Origin: Tolumonas sp.
GTDB lineage: Bacteria > Pseudomonadota > Gammaproteobacteria > Enterobacterales > Aeromonadaceae
Assembly (NCBI GenBank): GCA_028683735.1
Contig: JAQUHG010000008.1
Location: 1 to 32,125, forward strand
DNA: 32,125 nt
Reading direction: 5' to 3'
A program made the translations under genes and the position numbers. Positions 9,080 through 17,211 of the stretch are shown in pieces. The notes below the pieces were generated by a model. It was not told the origin of the DNA. It saw only the letters and a program-made list of their open reading frames with translations, and ran no database searches. The first letter of the stretch is position 1. Every line of letters starts with the position of its first letter.

Positions 9080-9373
9080 TCAACTGCGTGGTTGGTCATC
9101 AACCACCTTTCTTTCAATTGAGAATTTAATTGTTCGCGTGTCATAGCCTCGTTTTTCTAATTCTTCAAGAAAGCTATCTCCAAAAATAACTTTTCCAGTT
9201 GATAGATCTATTCCTTTTGATTTTGAAGAAAATAAATTCATCACTAAAGCGCGATCGCAACGAGGAACGTTATCACCATATAAAACGATATAATCAAGTT
9301 CGCCTTCGCATCTTCCGTATTGAAACTTAATAGAGCCTTCTTTCTTTGGTGGTCGCGGTGTTCCTATTTTCAT
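9080..9373 (-). CDS. Phage hypothetical protein (97 aa)
   Basis: Contains TPRPPKKEGSIKFQYGRCEG, LDYIVLYGDNVPRCDRALV and FLEELEKRGYDTRTIKFSI. The pattern of beta-strand-like segments followed by a helix suggests a small globular cytoplasmic protein. The family is not recognised. Its ATG overlaps the stop of the next upstream gene (ATGA at 9370-9373), so translation is coupled within the leftward operon. Confidence 0.7.
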   Translation of the reverse strand: MKIGTPRPPKKEGSIKFQYGRCEGELDYIVLYGDNVPRCDRALVMNLFSSKSKGIDLSTGKVIFGDSFLEELEKRGYDTRTIKFSIERKVVDDQPRS

Positions 9374-9558
9374 GATTCACCACCATTGGCCGGGATTGGC
9401 AGTTCGCCGGACAACATGGCGCGATAAATAACTCGTGGTGCGACAGCTGCAGCACCATGAATGTGTGCAAGCTCTATTGCTTTGTTAATCCATTCATCCT
9501 CCAGTCGCGCCGCTTTCTTCCGGCGTTTCAATTGGCGAACAATTTGTTTTATCTGCAA
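9370..9558 (-). CDS. Phage hypothetical protein (up to 62 aa), start uncertain
   Basis: The conserved-looking part is DEWINKAIELAHIHGAAAVA, then PRVIYRAMLSGEL, a helical pattern seen in small early proteins of enteric phages. The frame overlaps the end of the 201-codon gene by 65 nt. The only full-length start is TTG at 9558 with no clear ribosome site. A TTG at codon 10 is possible too. The frame is well supported by the ATGA coupling to the next gene at 9373; the exact N-terminus is not. Confidence 0.6.
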   Translation of the reverse strand: MQIKQIVRQLKRRKKAARLEDEWINKAIELAHIHGAAAVAPRVIYRAMLSGELPIPANGGES

Positions 9559-10099
9559 TATAAATGATTCCGCTATTAAGTCTTACTGCCCAGCGCATTT
9601 CTTCATCAACACCAAGCCCAATAAACTCAACGACTCCATATGATATATGCCGAATGCGAGAGCCAACCTCCGGCAACCGACCCGCCTTCTGATCTTCCAC
9701 CGTCCAGCGGTTAGGATCTGGCTGTTTCCGGCCTAAGATCCTCGGCATCAGGTATCGAAATGCACCGAACGCAAACGTTCTTTCATAATCGCCGCCGCCA
9801 GTGCGAATGAACTGACCGTGCTTTTTCCACCATTCGCTAAATTCCGGCTCAATAATCGCATCCATATCACCACTCAAATCAATTGGATCTGGCGCTTCTT
9901 GGATTCGGCGCTGTGCAACGTGCGCCACATTATTTTCACCGGCAAATAGTAACGCACGCTCTGCCGTATAAAAGTAATACATATTCTTAGCTGGAATATT
10001 ATCGTTTGGTGATGGTCTCAATTTAATTGCAAACTCAGCACCACCAGGAGCATGATCAAACAACTCTTGCGGCCCAAAAATAGGGGTTATTTTTTTCAT
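9494..10099 (-). CDS. Phage hypothetical protein (201 aa)
   Basis: A soluble protein with FGPQELFDHAPGGAEFAIKL, then WWKKHGQFIRTGGGDYERTF, and a C-terminal segment (PEVGSRIRHISYGVVEFIG, MRWAVRLNSGIIYIAD) that reads as small beta strands. The middle WWxxxGQxxRxGGxxYE motif recurs in small early proteins of temperate phages, but I cannot assign a function. The start overlaps the previous stop as ATGA (10096-10099). It is part of the leftward early operon. Confidence 0.75.
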   Translation of the reverse strand: MKKITPIFGPQELFDHAPGGAEFAIKLRPSPNDNIPAKNMYYFYTAERALLFAGENNVAHVAQRRIQEAPDPIDLSGDMDAIIEPEFSEWWKKHGQFIRTGGGDYERTFAFGAFRYLMPRILGRKQPDPNRWTVEDQKAGRLPEVGSRIRHISYGVVEFIGLGVDEEMRWAVRLNSGIIYIADKTNCSPIETPEESGATGG

Positions 10100-10365
10100 T
10101 CTGCACCAGCCTTATTTGTGCGTATTAAATCAGCCAGCGCTCTTGCTGTGTGCGCTGTCATTTCTTTTTTTGTACTTAATCTCCAAAGTTCAAGATCAAA
10201 TGGAATTTCTGATTGTTCGCATATTCTCGCGCAACGTTCACGCTCCGCTTTAACAAGACTTTCTTTGTTTTCAACAAACTCCAAAATCTTTGCAGGATAA
10301 GCCCCAGTGTGAGTTTTAAGCCACGCCAGTGCATCGGGTAATGTTACTTCTGGTTCAGTTGTCAT
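10096..10365 (-). CDS. Phage hypothetical protein with ERERCARICE motif (89 aa)
   Basis: Starts MTTEPEVTLPDALAWLKTHT. The central segment ESLVKAERERCARICEQSEI contains the (E)RERCARICE motif found in many small proteins of enteric phage early regions. Function is not known. The frame extends 6 codons upstream to a TTG, but GGAG is well placed for the ATG at 10365. It overlaps the next gene by 4 nt (ATGA). Confidence 0.78.
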   Translation of the reverse strand: MTTEPEVTLPDALAWLKTHTGAYPAKILEFVENKESLVKAERERCARICEQSEIPFDLELWRLSTKKEMTAHTARALADLIRTNKAGAE

Positions 10366-10367
10366 AA

Positions 10368-10532
10368 TTATTTCTCCACGCAAATAGCAGATGTAACATC
10401 ACTAGTGTTCTCTGCTTTTTTGTATTCTGTTATTGCCGTCTCGCAATCTGATTTACCAAGGAACGGACCGACACTTGTTACCGCTATTGGACCGCCATGA
10501 CATAAAGTTAAAATCAAATAATAAACACCCAT
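10368..10532 (-). CDS. Small phage protein with hydrophobic N-terminus (54 aa)
   Basis: Frame MGVYYLILTLCHGGPIAVTS, then VGPFLGKSDCETAITEYKKA, ending ICVEK. The ATG is at 10532. The stop sits 2 nt before the ATG of the ERERCARICE gene, and its last codons GTG-GAG supply that gene's ribosome site, a tight fit that supports it being real. The N-terminal 10-12 residues are hydrophobic; three Cys are present. It is below common length cut-offs for gene calling, and I do not recognise the family. Confidence 0.7.
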   Translation of the reverse strand: MGVYYLILTLCHGGPIAVTSVGPFLGKSDCETAITEYKKAENTSDVTSAICVEK

Positions 10533-10534
10533 AA

Positions 10535-10771
10535 TTAATCTCGCTCTTTAATAACGCCGTTAATTAAACTCATCTGGTAAAGGAATTGAGTGTGAGTAAA
10601 TCCGAGAAGCTTTATTGTTTCTTTGTGCTTGTCGAATATTTTAAATATCACGCTCATGTGTTTTGTTTTAATTCTGTCCTCCGGCGCAACTCCTGAAAGC
10701 TGAGTGTTAATATCAGCGTTTATCTGCCGGATAATTGCGCGGAGGGCGTTTTGCTTTGATGAATCGCTCAT
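10535..10771 (-). CDS. Phage hypothetical protein (78 aa)
   Basis: MSDSSKQNALRAIIRQINAD, then KTKHMSVIFKIFDKHKETIK and LLGFTHTQFLYQMSLINGVI; two amphipathic helices, soluble. The frame is open 76 codons further upstream, but that extension is antisense-like and overlaps the upstream gene. AGGAA seven nt before ATG 10771 fixes the start. The stop lies 2 nt before the next ATG. The family is not recognised. Confidence 0.72.
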   Translation of the reverse strand: MSDSSKQNALRAIIRQINADINTQLSGVAPEDRIKTKHMSVIFKIFDKHKETIKLLGFTHTQFLYQMSLINGVIKERD

Positions 10772-10784
10772 GTGGCAATTCCTG

Positions 10785-11123
10785 TTATTGGGACATTGGC
10801 ACCCATGAAGTTTTAATTGCTGGCTTACCATTGCGAATAATTTCTTCCTGCTTCGCCATTTTGATATGCAGGTCTCTGGCTCGGCCTTTTTCAGCAAGCG
10901 AAATGAACTGCTTGCAGAATTGCGGGGCGTCAAACAAGATGGATACCTTCTTCGGCTTATTCCGCTTGAATGCGACCTCTGCCTTTTTGGCAACTTCATC
11001 GAGCCATTCGGACTGCGTTAACTCGATTGTTTCGCTGCCTTGCTTTTTGGTCGTTGGTGTGCTTTTTTTTGCGGCGCTAACGCATTCTGAAAATAAAACT
11101 CCATATACAGCAAAAGCAGTCAT
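10785..11123 (-). CDS. Phage hypothetical protein (112 aa)
   Basis: Begins MTAFAVYGVLFSECVSAAKK. A basic, helical protein follows (LTQSEWLDEVAKKAEVAFKR, DAPQFCKQFISLAEKGRARD). The open frame extends upstream to 11282 across the end of the methyltransferase gene, but GGAG before ATG 11123 and the removal of that overlap support the shorter start. No known motif. It is cotranscribed with the methyltransferase. Confidence 0.68.
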   Translation of the reverse strand: MTAFAVYGVLFSECVSAAKKSTPTTKKQGSETIELTQSEWLDEVAKKAEVAFKRNKPKKVSILFDAPQFCKQFISLAEKGRARDLHIKMAKQEEIIRNGKPAIKTSWVPMSQ

Positions 11124-11203
11124 AGTTGCTTCTCCAGACAATAGAAATCCGCTGCTGATTGAGTTATCAACAGAAACGGTGGATAAGAACGGGGTAAGTG
11201 TGG

Positions 11204-11713
11204 TTAAGCGGCTTTCTTTGCGCCTATTCCGCGAGTAAACGGAACGGTAATTGAGTCGCCAATGTGCATTGCAGGGAAACACACGAGAGCAGATCCGAAA
11301 TTAACGCCTGATTTCTTGGTAACCCCGTCACGCTCAAGGAAGTTATACCGCCCATCTGGTTCATAGATGATGCAGCCTTTGCTTACGCCTCTGCGCCACC
11401 AGTCAGTCTGACGCTCGTATGGGAGAAGCATCATTCCTGAGCGACCTTTTTCGCGCTGATGTTTTGCGTGGTTAATGAATTGCGCTTTCAGGTCGAAGGG
11501 GGGATTTAGAAACCAGCTATCTGGCCAGTCAAGCGATAAAGCATCATCATCACGAGTGAAGAACAAATTACATTTAGCCGTGAGCGGTTCTGCTGCTACA
11601 TCGATGATAAACTTTCTGCCAAACAAGTGCTCTGCATCAGCAAAGCATTCCCACGTTGTAGCCCAGAAATTCTTATCGCTATCTGGTGTTTTCGATTTAA
11701 CTAGGTGAGCCAT
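11204..11713 (-). CDS. Phage-type DNA N6-adenine methyltransferase
   Basis: A 169-residue protein of the phage Dam (N-6-adenine-methyltransferase, Pfam PF05869) type. It has DKNFWATTWECFADAEHLFG, then FIIDVAAEPLTAKCNLFFTR, DALSLDWPDSWFLNPPFDLK and GRSGMMLLPYERQTDWW. NPPF is the catalytic (D/N)PP(Y/F) motif, and the ALSLDW/NPPF spacing is typical of the family. These small enzymes methylate adenine in phage DNA; the target site cannot be told from the sequence. The start shares TAATG with the upstream gene's stop. Confidence 0.85.
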   Translation of the reverse strand: MAHLVKSKTPDSDKNFWATTWECFADAEHLFGRKFIIDVAAEPLTAKCNLFFTRDDDALSLDWPDSWFLNPPFDLKAQFINHAKHQREKGRSGMMLLPYERQTDWWRRGVSKGCIIYEPDGRYNFLERDGVTKKSGVNFGSALVCFPAMHIGDSITVPFTRGIGAKKAA

Positions 11714-11958
11714 TAAACAACCTCCTGACTTATAACGTCCGAAACCGTTGCCTGTGCCATGCAGAGCATATTTTTCATTGCTTCAACTCTGAATTGACAT
11801 TTGCCTGTTCTGTTCCGGCGGGCCTGAAGTAGATAGCCAAACCCACTGAAGTTAAATATGCACACGTCAGACCAATTAGACCACCATTGCCACCACGAGA
11901 ATGCGGGTAGTGGGCAGATGGCCTTGTGATAATCAAAATTGAGCTGGTTGTTACCCAT
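11713..11958 (-). CDS. Aromatic-rich small phage protein (81 aa)
   Basis: MGNNQLNFDYHKAICPLPAF, followed by a Trp-rich run SWWQWWSNWSDVCIFNFSGF, then a basic segment and VSDVISQEVV. Six Trp residues lie within about 13 positions, unusual for a soluble protein. GGAGG seven nt upstream supports ATG 11958. The stop overlaps the methyltransferase ATG. I do not recognise it; a peripheral membrane or nucleic-acid role is possible but untested. Confidence 0.62.
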   Translation of the reverse strand: MGNNQLNFDYHKAICPLPAFSWWQWWSNWSDVCIFNFSGFGYLLQARRNRTGKCQFRVEAMKNMLCMAQATVSDVISQEVV

Positions 11959-12116
11959 CAATCAGCCTCCGGTGTTTTAGTTTCGACTTCTTCAAATACA
12001 CCGCCGCCGCAATTTGGGCATACGTTTTTAGTCCAGCCACTGGCCTTCATTGGCTTTCTGACTAATTCAGACTTGTCATGCACCTTGCGGCATCGGCGGC
12101 ACTTTAATTTATTCAT
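11958..12116 (-). CDS. Small zinc-ribbon protein (52 aa)
   Basis: MNKLKCRRCRKVHDKSELVR, then WTKNVCPNCGGGVFEE, ending KTPEAD. Two CxxC knuckles (Cys6/9 and Cys33/36) spaced by about 23 residues give a classic zinc ribbon, so nucleic-acid or protein binding is likely. Its ATG overlaps the upstream stop (ATGA, 12113-12116) and its stop overlaps the downstream ATG (TGATG). This double coupling is good evidence that the gene is real despite its size. Confidence 0.8.
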   Translation of the reverse strand: MNKLKCRRCRKVHDKSELVRKPMKASGWTKNVCPNCGGGVFEEVETKTPEAD

Positions 12117-12676
12117 TCCGCACCGCCTTCTTTTTTCAATTTTTTGCGTCTCAACACGGCGCGAATTAAGTCACGAACAAGATTTTTTTGTCTTGCTCCG
12201 CACTCTTCAAGGCTTTCTGGTGTGCTGCATCCCATCCATGACAATGCCAACTTCAACTTCTTAATATCATCGCAATCAAGAGAGTCTTGTTTTTCGCGGC
12301 TTAGTTCGCCATGAAGATTGGTTATCTGCACATCAAGATCTGCTAGTGCATCGTTAGTTGATAGCAGATTCGCCCATTCGTGGTTTTTAATCATGGCGGA
12401 CATACCGATAACCGCGTTGTGGTATTCGTCGCGTTCGGCAGCCAATTCATTGAATTCAGACCCCCATGCGTTGATTACATTTTGTTGTTTTTTCAGTACT
12501 GCAATTTCTTCTGCAGGATTCTCCATACCAGCGCATGCATTCACGCATGTGACAATGCGAGCCCTGCTAGCGCGGTCTTTAACTGTCGCTACATACACAC
12601 ATTCCGGGCCAAGTATTTGACCGCACCCGCAGCTGCCGTTGTCGCATTCGTGCCAAGGTTCTGGTACATGACTCAT
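12113..12676 (-). CDS. Phage early protein with Cys-rich N-terminus (187 aa)
   Basis: The N-terminal ~50 residues contain CDNGSCGCGQILGPEC and RIVTCVNACAGMENPAEEI. The RIVxCVNACAG(M/I) motif is widespread in small early phage proteins. The rest is helical and coiled-coil-like (AVLKKQQNVINAWGSEFNEL). The basic C-terminus ends RRKKLKKEGGAE. It couples by 4 nt with both neighbours. Molecular function unknown. Confidence 0.74.
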   Translation of the reverse strand: MSHVPEPWHECDNGSCGCGQILGPECVYVATVKDRASRARIVTCVNACAGMENPAEEIAVLKKQQNVINAWGSEFNELAAERDEYHNAVIGMSAMIKNHEWANLLSTNDALADLDVQITNLHGELSREKQDSLDCDDIKKLKLALSWMGCSTPESLEECGARQKNLVRDLIRAVLRRKKLKKEGGAE

Positions 12677-13791
12677 GCTGCCTCCCGTTCTTCTATCCGG
12701 TAGTTGTCAGCGACATATTTGTTGGCTGATTCCATGATAGAGATAGCCGATTTATCACTGATACCTTTGATTTTCGATAACTTGAAAGCCTGGTACATCA
12801 TGATGTCGTGTAGTGTTACCACGCCGTTGGCTTCAAGAATTTCAGCCTGTTTCGCCGGAACTACATCACGCACCGTAATTGATTGCGACCATGTAGCGCG
12901 TTCGATTAATGGTTGATGAGTTTCTGCCAGCGCATCGAGGGCGAAGTACATGATTGCGTCGATCAACTCTTTCGGAACACCGCGGGCAAATGAGCATGGC
13001 GGCAGGACTGGGCATAGCCACTCTGACATCAATATCGCTGCGCCTTCACCGGTTGCCGACATCACAAAGATTTTCCACTCCAAATCCAGCAATTGTTCGT
13101 CAAGTGATTGCAGGCCATGCGGTATGACATAAGCGAAGTAGGGAACTGCCTTGTCTTTGTCTTCTTCAGCAAAGAAGTGCTTTTTCAGGTGCAGGTTATA
13201 CAGTGCGCGATATTTATCCTGCCGGCGCAATTGCTGAACTTCTGAATCGGCCTCGGCGATTATCTTGCTGAGTTTTTCCATTTTCAGTTGATTATCAGCA
13301 TCCTGCCGTTTTAGGCTGATATTACTTGTACGAAGCTCCGTTAACGCTTTGCGCTGCTCATCAAGCAGTTTGTTTTTATCTTTGATATTGCGAGCCATCC
13401 GGTCTGGATTTAACTCGCGTAACCGTTTCAGTTCACGCTCAGCTTCATCAGCCCGTGCCTTTTCCGCGATAACCTTTACCTCTGCTTTTGATGCTTTGGA
13501 TTGTGCATCAAGTGCTGCAAGTTCAAATTCCGCCTGCTTTTCTTTCAGAGAGTGAACTTCCAGCTTCAGAAGTTCTATTTCCTGTTTTTGCTGATCGGTG
13601 AATTGGTATTGCGCTTCAAGGCGATCAATCGCTTCGTTGTATTCATTTGCTGAAACTAATTCGGCTTGTTCGATTGATTCGCGAAGGAAAGTATCTTGGT
13701 TTTCAAGTGTTGCCAGCGCGTTTTGCATTTGCTGGCGAATCGCGTTAATGGCGAGGCTTGCCGTAGCGCCCGGTGTCAGTTGTTGTTCCAT
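12673..13791 (-). CDS. Coiled-coil phage protein with C-terminal helix-hairpin-helix-like segment
   Basis: A 372-residue protein. Residues ~20-190 are a long coiled coil rich in Glu, Lys, Leu and Ala (AERELKRLRELNPDRMARNI, LDEQRKALTELRTSN). A globular middle follows (AVPYFAYVIPHGLQSLDEQL). The C-terminal region (AFKLSKIKGISDKSAISIME) resembles a helix-hairpin-helix, a non-specific DNA-binding element. It lies between the small early genes and the recombination cassette. I infer a DNA-metabolism role but cannot name the family. A GGACACCAC leader motif precedes the start. Confidence 0.7.
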   Translation of the reverse strand: MEQQLTPGATASLAINAIRQQMQNALATLENQDTFLRESIEQAELVSANEYNEAIDRLEAQYQFTDQQKQEIELLKLEVHSLKEKQAEFELAALDAQSKASKAEVKVIAEKARADEAERELKRLRELNPDRMARNIKDKNKLLDEQRKALTELRTSNISLKRQDADNQLKMEKLSKIIAEADSEVQQLRRQDKYRALYNLHLKKHFFAEEDKDKAVPYFAYVIPHGLQSLDEQLLDLEWKIFVMSATGEGAAILMSEWLCPVLPPCSFARGVPKELIDAIMYFALDALAETHQPLIERATWSQSITVRDVVPAKQAEILEANGVVTLHDIMMYQAFKLSKIKGISDKSAISIMESANKYVADNYRIEEREAA

Positions 13792-13804
13792 AGTGGTGTC
13801 CTGA

Positions 13805-14926
13805 TTAATACTGAACTTTGGTGTGACGAACTTTTCCGAAGACCATGCCGCTTAGTATTGCGACAGCCATTTCGCGTGATAGTTGAAATCCTTTCGCAGC
13901 TGCTGCGGCCTGCATGTCATCCAGAATTTCGTTATTGATCAGCTTTTGGTGTTCGATGTTTGCGGCCTTCGCTGCGGCTTCTGCTTTGCGCTGTTCCTCT
14001 TCCTGAGCAATACGATTCTGCTCATCGATCTGGCGCTGGCGTTCAGCTTCCTGAGCCTGAATTACAGCCAGACGTTCGCGTTCTTCTGCTTGTGCTGCCG
14101 CAATACGCGCCTGCTCCTCGGCTTCAAGTCGTTGTCGTTCAAGGCGTTGCTGAGCTTCTTTAGCGTCAGCTTCGGCCTTCAATTGAGCATCTCGGGCGGC
14201 CTGTTCGCGTTGTTCGGCTGCAATCTTATCGCGAAGCGCTTGCTGCTCGGCTTCATGGCGGGCCTGAGCTTTGATTTGCTCTTCACGCCGGATACGGTCT
14301 TTTTCTTCCTGCTCTGCTTTTAGTCGAGCGATTTCGGCCTGTTGCGCTTCCCATTGAAGACGAGTTTGCAGAAAGGCATCCAGCTTCACTTTCGCAGCTT
14401 CTTTGGCTGCCTGAGCGCGATCTTGGTACTCATTCCAAGTGTCATCGATAGCGATAGCTTCCAAATCGCCAATCCATAATTTGATTTCAGCAGAAGGTGA
14501 TTCAGTGGTTGCCTTGGCGCCTAACTCTTGAATGGCTGCGATACGCTGATCTAGTGCTGCGATGCGGGCCTTTTCAGCGTTTTCGTAATCAGTTAATGGC
14601 TTGCGCACTCTGGCTTGCAACTCATCACAGAAGTCACGGACCTTCTTTCGCGTTGCATCGATGCGCTTTGGAATTTCCTTTTCTGCATCAACTAGCTCTT
14701 TACCAAGACCATCAATGAATGTTTTTGTTCTGGCTACTGCATAGGCTTGTGAGCCAATCAACTTGCGGCCTTTCAGTGTTGTAACGTCAGGGGTAAAGTC
14801 ACTGGCCAGCGTTTCAATTTCAGTCAGAATTGAATCAATATTTTTACTTTCAACGAAAAAAGCGCGTACATCAGTTGGCTGAATGACAACTAGCGAGGTT
14901 GATTCAGTCTTTGCTTGTTCTGTCAT
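13805..14926 (-). CDS. TolA-like coiled-coil phage protein in the recombination cluster
   Basis: A 373-residue protein. The N-terminal domain (residues ~1-110; FTPDVTTLKGRKLIGSQAYA, RTKTFIDGLGKELVDAEKEI) is conserved in prophage proteins often mislabelled TolA. The middle is a long Ala/Glu/Gln/Arg coiled coil (QQALRDKIAAEQREQAARDA). The last ~45 residues (DDMQAAAAAKGFQLSREMAV) form a separate helical domain. There is no membrane anchor, so it is not TolA. It lies directly downstream of recET, so a role alongside recombination is a fair guess. Confidence 0.75.
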   Translation of the reverse strand: MTEQAKTESTSLVVIQPTDVRAFFVESKNIDSILTEIETLASDFTPDVTTLKGRKLIGSQAYAVARTKTFIDGLGKELVDAEKEIPKRIDATRKKVRDFCDELQARVRKPLTDYENAEKARIAALDQRIAAIQELGAKATTESPSAEIKLWIGDLEAIAIDDTWNEYQDRAQAAKEAAKVKLDAFLQTRLQWEAQQAEIARLKAEQEEKDRIRREEQIKAQARHEAEQQALRDKIAAEQREQAARDAQLKAEADAKEAQQRLERQRLEAEEQARIAAAQAEERERLAVIQAQEAERQRQIDEQNRIAQEEEQRKAEAAAKAANIEHQKLINNEILDDMQAAAAAKGFQLSREMAVAILSGMVFGKVRHTKVQY

Positions 14927-14940
14927 GGCGTGGTGTCCGA

Positions 14941-14958
14941 TTAAAGCCCCGAAGGGCT
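14941..14958 (-). terminator. Short UUCG-loop hairpin between recT and the TolA-like gene
   Basis: On the minus strand AGCCC-TTCG-GGGCT is followed by TTTAAT. The stem is short and GC-rich with a very stable tetraloop, but the U tract is weak. It may be a partial terminator, or an RNA-processing or stability element, that lowers expression of the downstream genes. Confidence 0.4.
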
Positions 14959-14963
14959 AGGGG

Positions 14964-15914
14964 CTAAACGGGGATGTTTTTGGCTTCGGCTGCGAGAGAT
15001 TCTTTAATGCGATTGCTGTTTTGCTGGTAGATAACCTTTGCTCGGTGAGCATCCGCATCAGGTAATTCGCCAATTTCAGCGACTTTCTCTGACACTGATT
15101 TCAACTCGGCGTGACTCTGGCACAAGCTCATTAGCTCAAGCGTTTCTTCAAGTTTTGCCTTTTGTTCTGCAGACAGCTCTTTTGGTTGATCAATTACCTG
15201 CTCGGCTGATTGCTGTTTTTTCTGTGCCATTAGGCGATCAAGTCCTGAGCCTTGCTGCATTGGCGTAACATCTCGCTCTGGTTTTGTTTCCTCCAATTCA
15301 TCTGGAGTGTAAACACCCATAATGACATCAGGGCAGTACAGGCGAGACCAGCGTTTTACGGCCAGATAGGCAAGTTGTTGGCGCGGATCATCAGCCCACA
15401 ATGTTGAGTTGCGCGTTCTTGCTTGAGCTAGCAGTAATTCAAGCATGCGTGGCTCATCTTCACCTTTCATAGTTGCCCAGCAACGAACGCCAAGACCTTC
15501 TTCGTCGGCCAGTTTCCAGCCGGGCTGGCGATATTCTTTACCTTCCTGATTTTTCTTTACTTCAAACTTACCGATCACCTTTGTCCAATCGCCGAACCAT
15601 TCAAAATGCAGGCGATCTTTAGTTGGTGCCAGCGCAGTTATCACCGAGTTAACAAGCTGTGCTTCGTAGCCGATTTTCCCAGAAATAAAGTGCGTTTTCT
15701 GTGCAACTGCGAATGGGTTCATTCCCCACTGAACAGCCTGCATCACCACCGCCAAACAATCACCTTTACTACCTTGATACTCTTTTGGGATGGTAGCCTT
15801 TCCTGTGGCCATAATTTCAGCCAGCGCAACCATTGATGACATACTTGCTGCATCAAGGGTTAGGTTGCGACCAACGCCAGTTTGTTGAGGCGACTCCATA
15901 ATTTGTGTGTTCAT
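14964..15914 (-). CDS. recT: RecT-family single-strand annealing protein
   Basis: A 316-residue protein (E. coli Rac RecT is 269). The core has YQGSKGDCLAVVMQAVQWGM, then NPFAVAQKTHFISGKIGYEA, RCWATMKGEDEPRMLELLLA and DDPRQQLAYLAVKRWSRLYC. These are the conserved RecT/Bet signature segments. The protein binds ssDNA and promotes annealing and strand invasion. The C-terminal ~90 residues are a charged helical tail. The start overlaps the recE stop (ATGA, 15911-15914), as expected for a paired exonuclease/annealase. Confidence 0.93.
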   Translation of the reverse strand: MNTQIMESPQQTGVGRNLTLDAASMSSMVALAEIMATGKATIPKEYQGSKGDCLAVVMQAVQWGMNPFAVAQKTHFISGKIGYEAQLVNSVITALAPTKDRLHFEWFGDWTKVIGKFEVKKNQEGKEYRQPGWKLADEEGLGVRCWATMKGEDEPRMLELLLAQARTRNSTLWADDPRQQLAYLAVKRWSRLYCPDVIMGVYTPDELEETKPERDVTPMQQGSGLDRLMAQKKQQSAEQVIDQPKELSAEQKAKLEETLELMSLCQSHAELKSVSEKVAEIGELPDADAHRAKVIYQQNSNRIKESLAAEAKNIPV

Positions 15915-16783
15915 GCAGATTTCCTTTTTGCCCAGAACGGGCGATAAAGAGTTTCAAAGTCGTGCCAGTCATCATTAAGTTTGCACTCATGAAATCGGCG
16001 CAGATTTTTATGCCATTCTTCGTAGCCTGCCGATTTCCAATCTTGCTCAACTTTCATCACGCGCACCGGATAACGACCACAATCAATCGTGTCGCTGACC
16101 ATCAGAAAGAAAAAATCGGACGGCTCACCGAATAGCTTTTCATAGCCTTCGGTGTACATGGCGTCTTGAACGTAGTAGCGGAACTCTTCGACATGCGTTT
16201 CAAATCGCCCAATGTCTGCGGTTTTTTTCACATCGAATGTAACTGGAACATCAGCCAGATAACTGTCAGGTCTAATGCGACACTGCTCACCGGTTTCTTC
16301 ATCAGTCCAGTAGAGGGATGATTCTGCATGGCGATCATGTTCAAGTAACAACCTCGCGTCTGGGTGAGCCATTGCACTCTCACGCATCAATCGAAGTTTC
16401 CGTCCTTCTTCGAAGGTCATTACCGTTTTACCGGTTGCCTTGCAGTCATCCAGAAACACTTCCTTTGCTTCCTTATCGACATTTTTTCTACCAAACGATG
16501 GCGCAATAATGAATCGGCTTTCAAATTCATCAGGCTCAAGCAGCAGGCAGTGCAGGGCGGTTCCCATATCCAGCGCAGTTAACTTTTCTTCATCAACGGG
16601 TGCTGATTTCTTCCATTGGTAAATGGCAGGTGAAATGGCAATATCATCCAGCTGGCTTTTACTAACCGCTGGGCCGGAGTGATATTCTTCGTTAGTGATG
16701 TCGTGATAAACGCCGTTTGGGATAGATAGGATGATGCCTGACTGCGGATCGCGGACAATTCCGGTATCAGCTAAAGCGTTCAT
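15911..16783 (-). CDS. recE: RecE-type 5'-3' dsDNA exonuclease (short form)
   Basis: A 290-residue protein matching the C-terminal nuclease domain of E. coli exonuclease VIII by eye: NGVYHDITNEEYHSGPAVSK, SQLDDIAISPAIYQWKKSAP, DMGTALHCLLLEPDEF, GKTVMTFEEGRKL, RIRPDSYLADVPVTFDVKKT and the downstream VQDAMYTEGYEKLFG. The Asp and the DVKK segment form the PD-(D/E)XK active site. It resects dsDNA ends to give 3' tails for RecT. The long N-terminal extension of Rac RecE is absent, as in most phage versions. Both ends couple to neighbours by 4 nt. Confidence 0.93.
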   Translation of the reverse strand: MNALADTGIVRDPQSGIILSIPNGVYHDITNEEYHSGPAVSKSQLDDIAISPAIYQWKKSAPVDEEKLTALDMGTALHCLLLEPDEFESRFIIAPSFGRKNVDKEAKEVFLDDCKATGKTVMTFEEGRKLRLMRESAMAHPDARLLLEHDRHAESSLYWTDEETGEQCRIRPDSYLADVPVTFDVKKTADIGRFETHVEEFRYYVQDAMYTEGYEKLFGEPSDFFFLMVSDTIDCGRYPVRVMKVEQDWKSAGYEEWHKNLRRFHECKLNDDWHDFETLYRPFWAKRKSA

Positions 16784-17211
16784 GACGATCTCCAGCTAGG
16801 TCTAATGCGATGGGCTTCCACCTCAAGATCAATTCGCTCACGTACCTGAGCGGTAATCTGATCGCGCAGGATGTGGTTAAACAGCTTTGCTGCCGTTGTT
16901 CCTTCGGTACTATCCGGTGACTCCATTATCACTTTCATATGCGCTTTAAGCTGTGAATCGATTTCCGACTCAGTAATGCCGTTATGGCCAGTGGTGTTGC
17001 AGATGACAGATAACAGCGATAAGCCTTCAAAATCTCCGCCATTCAGGATGACTTTTTCAACGAAAGCTGCTTTTTCATCGGCATAGGTTTGCCATTTTTC
17101 GTCGATAGACTGTTTGCGGCCCAATTCATCAGCCAGAACGTCAGCGGCATGGCTGTTAACATCAAATGCTCTGGCAAAGTTGTCATTGAGGTGATTAATT
17201 AATGTTTGCAT
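16780..17211 (-). CDS. Phage hypothetical protein upstream of recE (143 aa)
   Basis: A soluble helical protein: MQTLINHLNDNFARAFDVNS, HAADVLADELGRKQS and VEKVILNGGDFEGLSLLSVI, ending VEAHRIRPSWRSS. It immediately precedes and overlaps recE by 4 nt. A recombination-associated role is plausible from position only; I recognise no domain. Confidence 0.7.
   Translation of the reverse strand: MQTLINHLNDNFARAFDVNSHAADVLADELGRKQSIDEKWQTYADEKAAFVEKVILNGGDFEGLSLLSVICNTTGHNGITESEIDSQLKAHMKVIMESPDSTEGTTAAKLFNHILRDQITAQVRERIDLEVEAHRIRPSWRSS

Noticed and set aside
10771..10999. N-terminal extension of the 78-codon gene to a 154-codon ORF
   Set aside because: It lies out of frame within the upstream gene and has an Arg/Ser-rich shadow composition; AGGAA marks ATG 10771.
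13883..14323. 146-codon plus-strand ORF opposite the coiled-coil gene
   Set aside because: Antisense shadow of a Glu/Ala/Arg-rich coding sequence, giving a spurious Leu/Phe/Cys-rich translation.
13805..14926. TolA cell-envelope protein
   Set aside because: Only the Ala/Glu/Arg coiled coil resembles TolA; there is no membrane anchor or TolA C-terminal domain, and the context is phage recombination.
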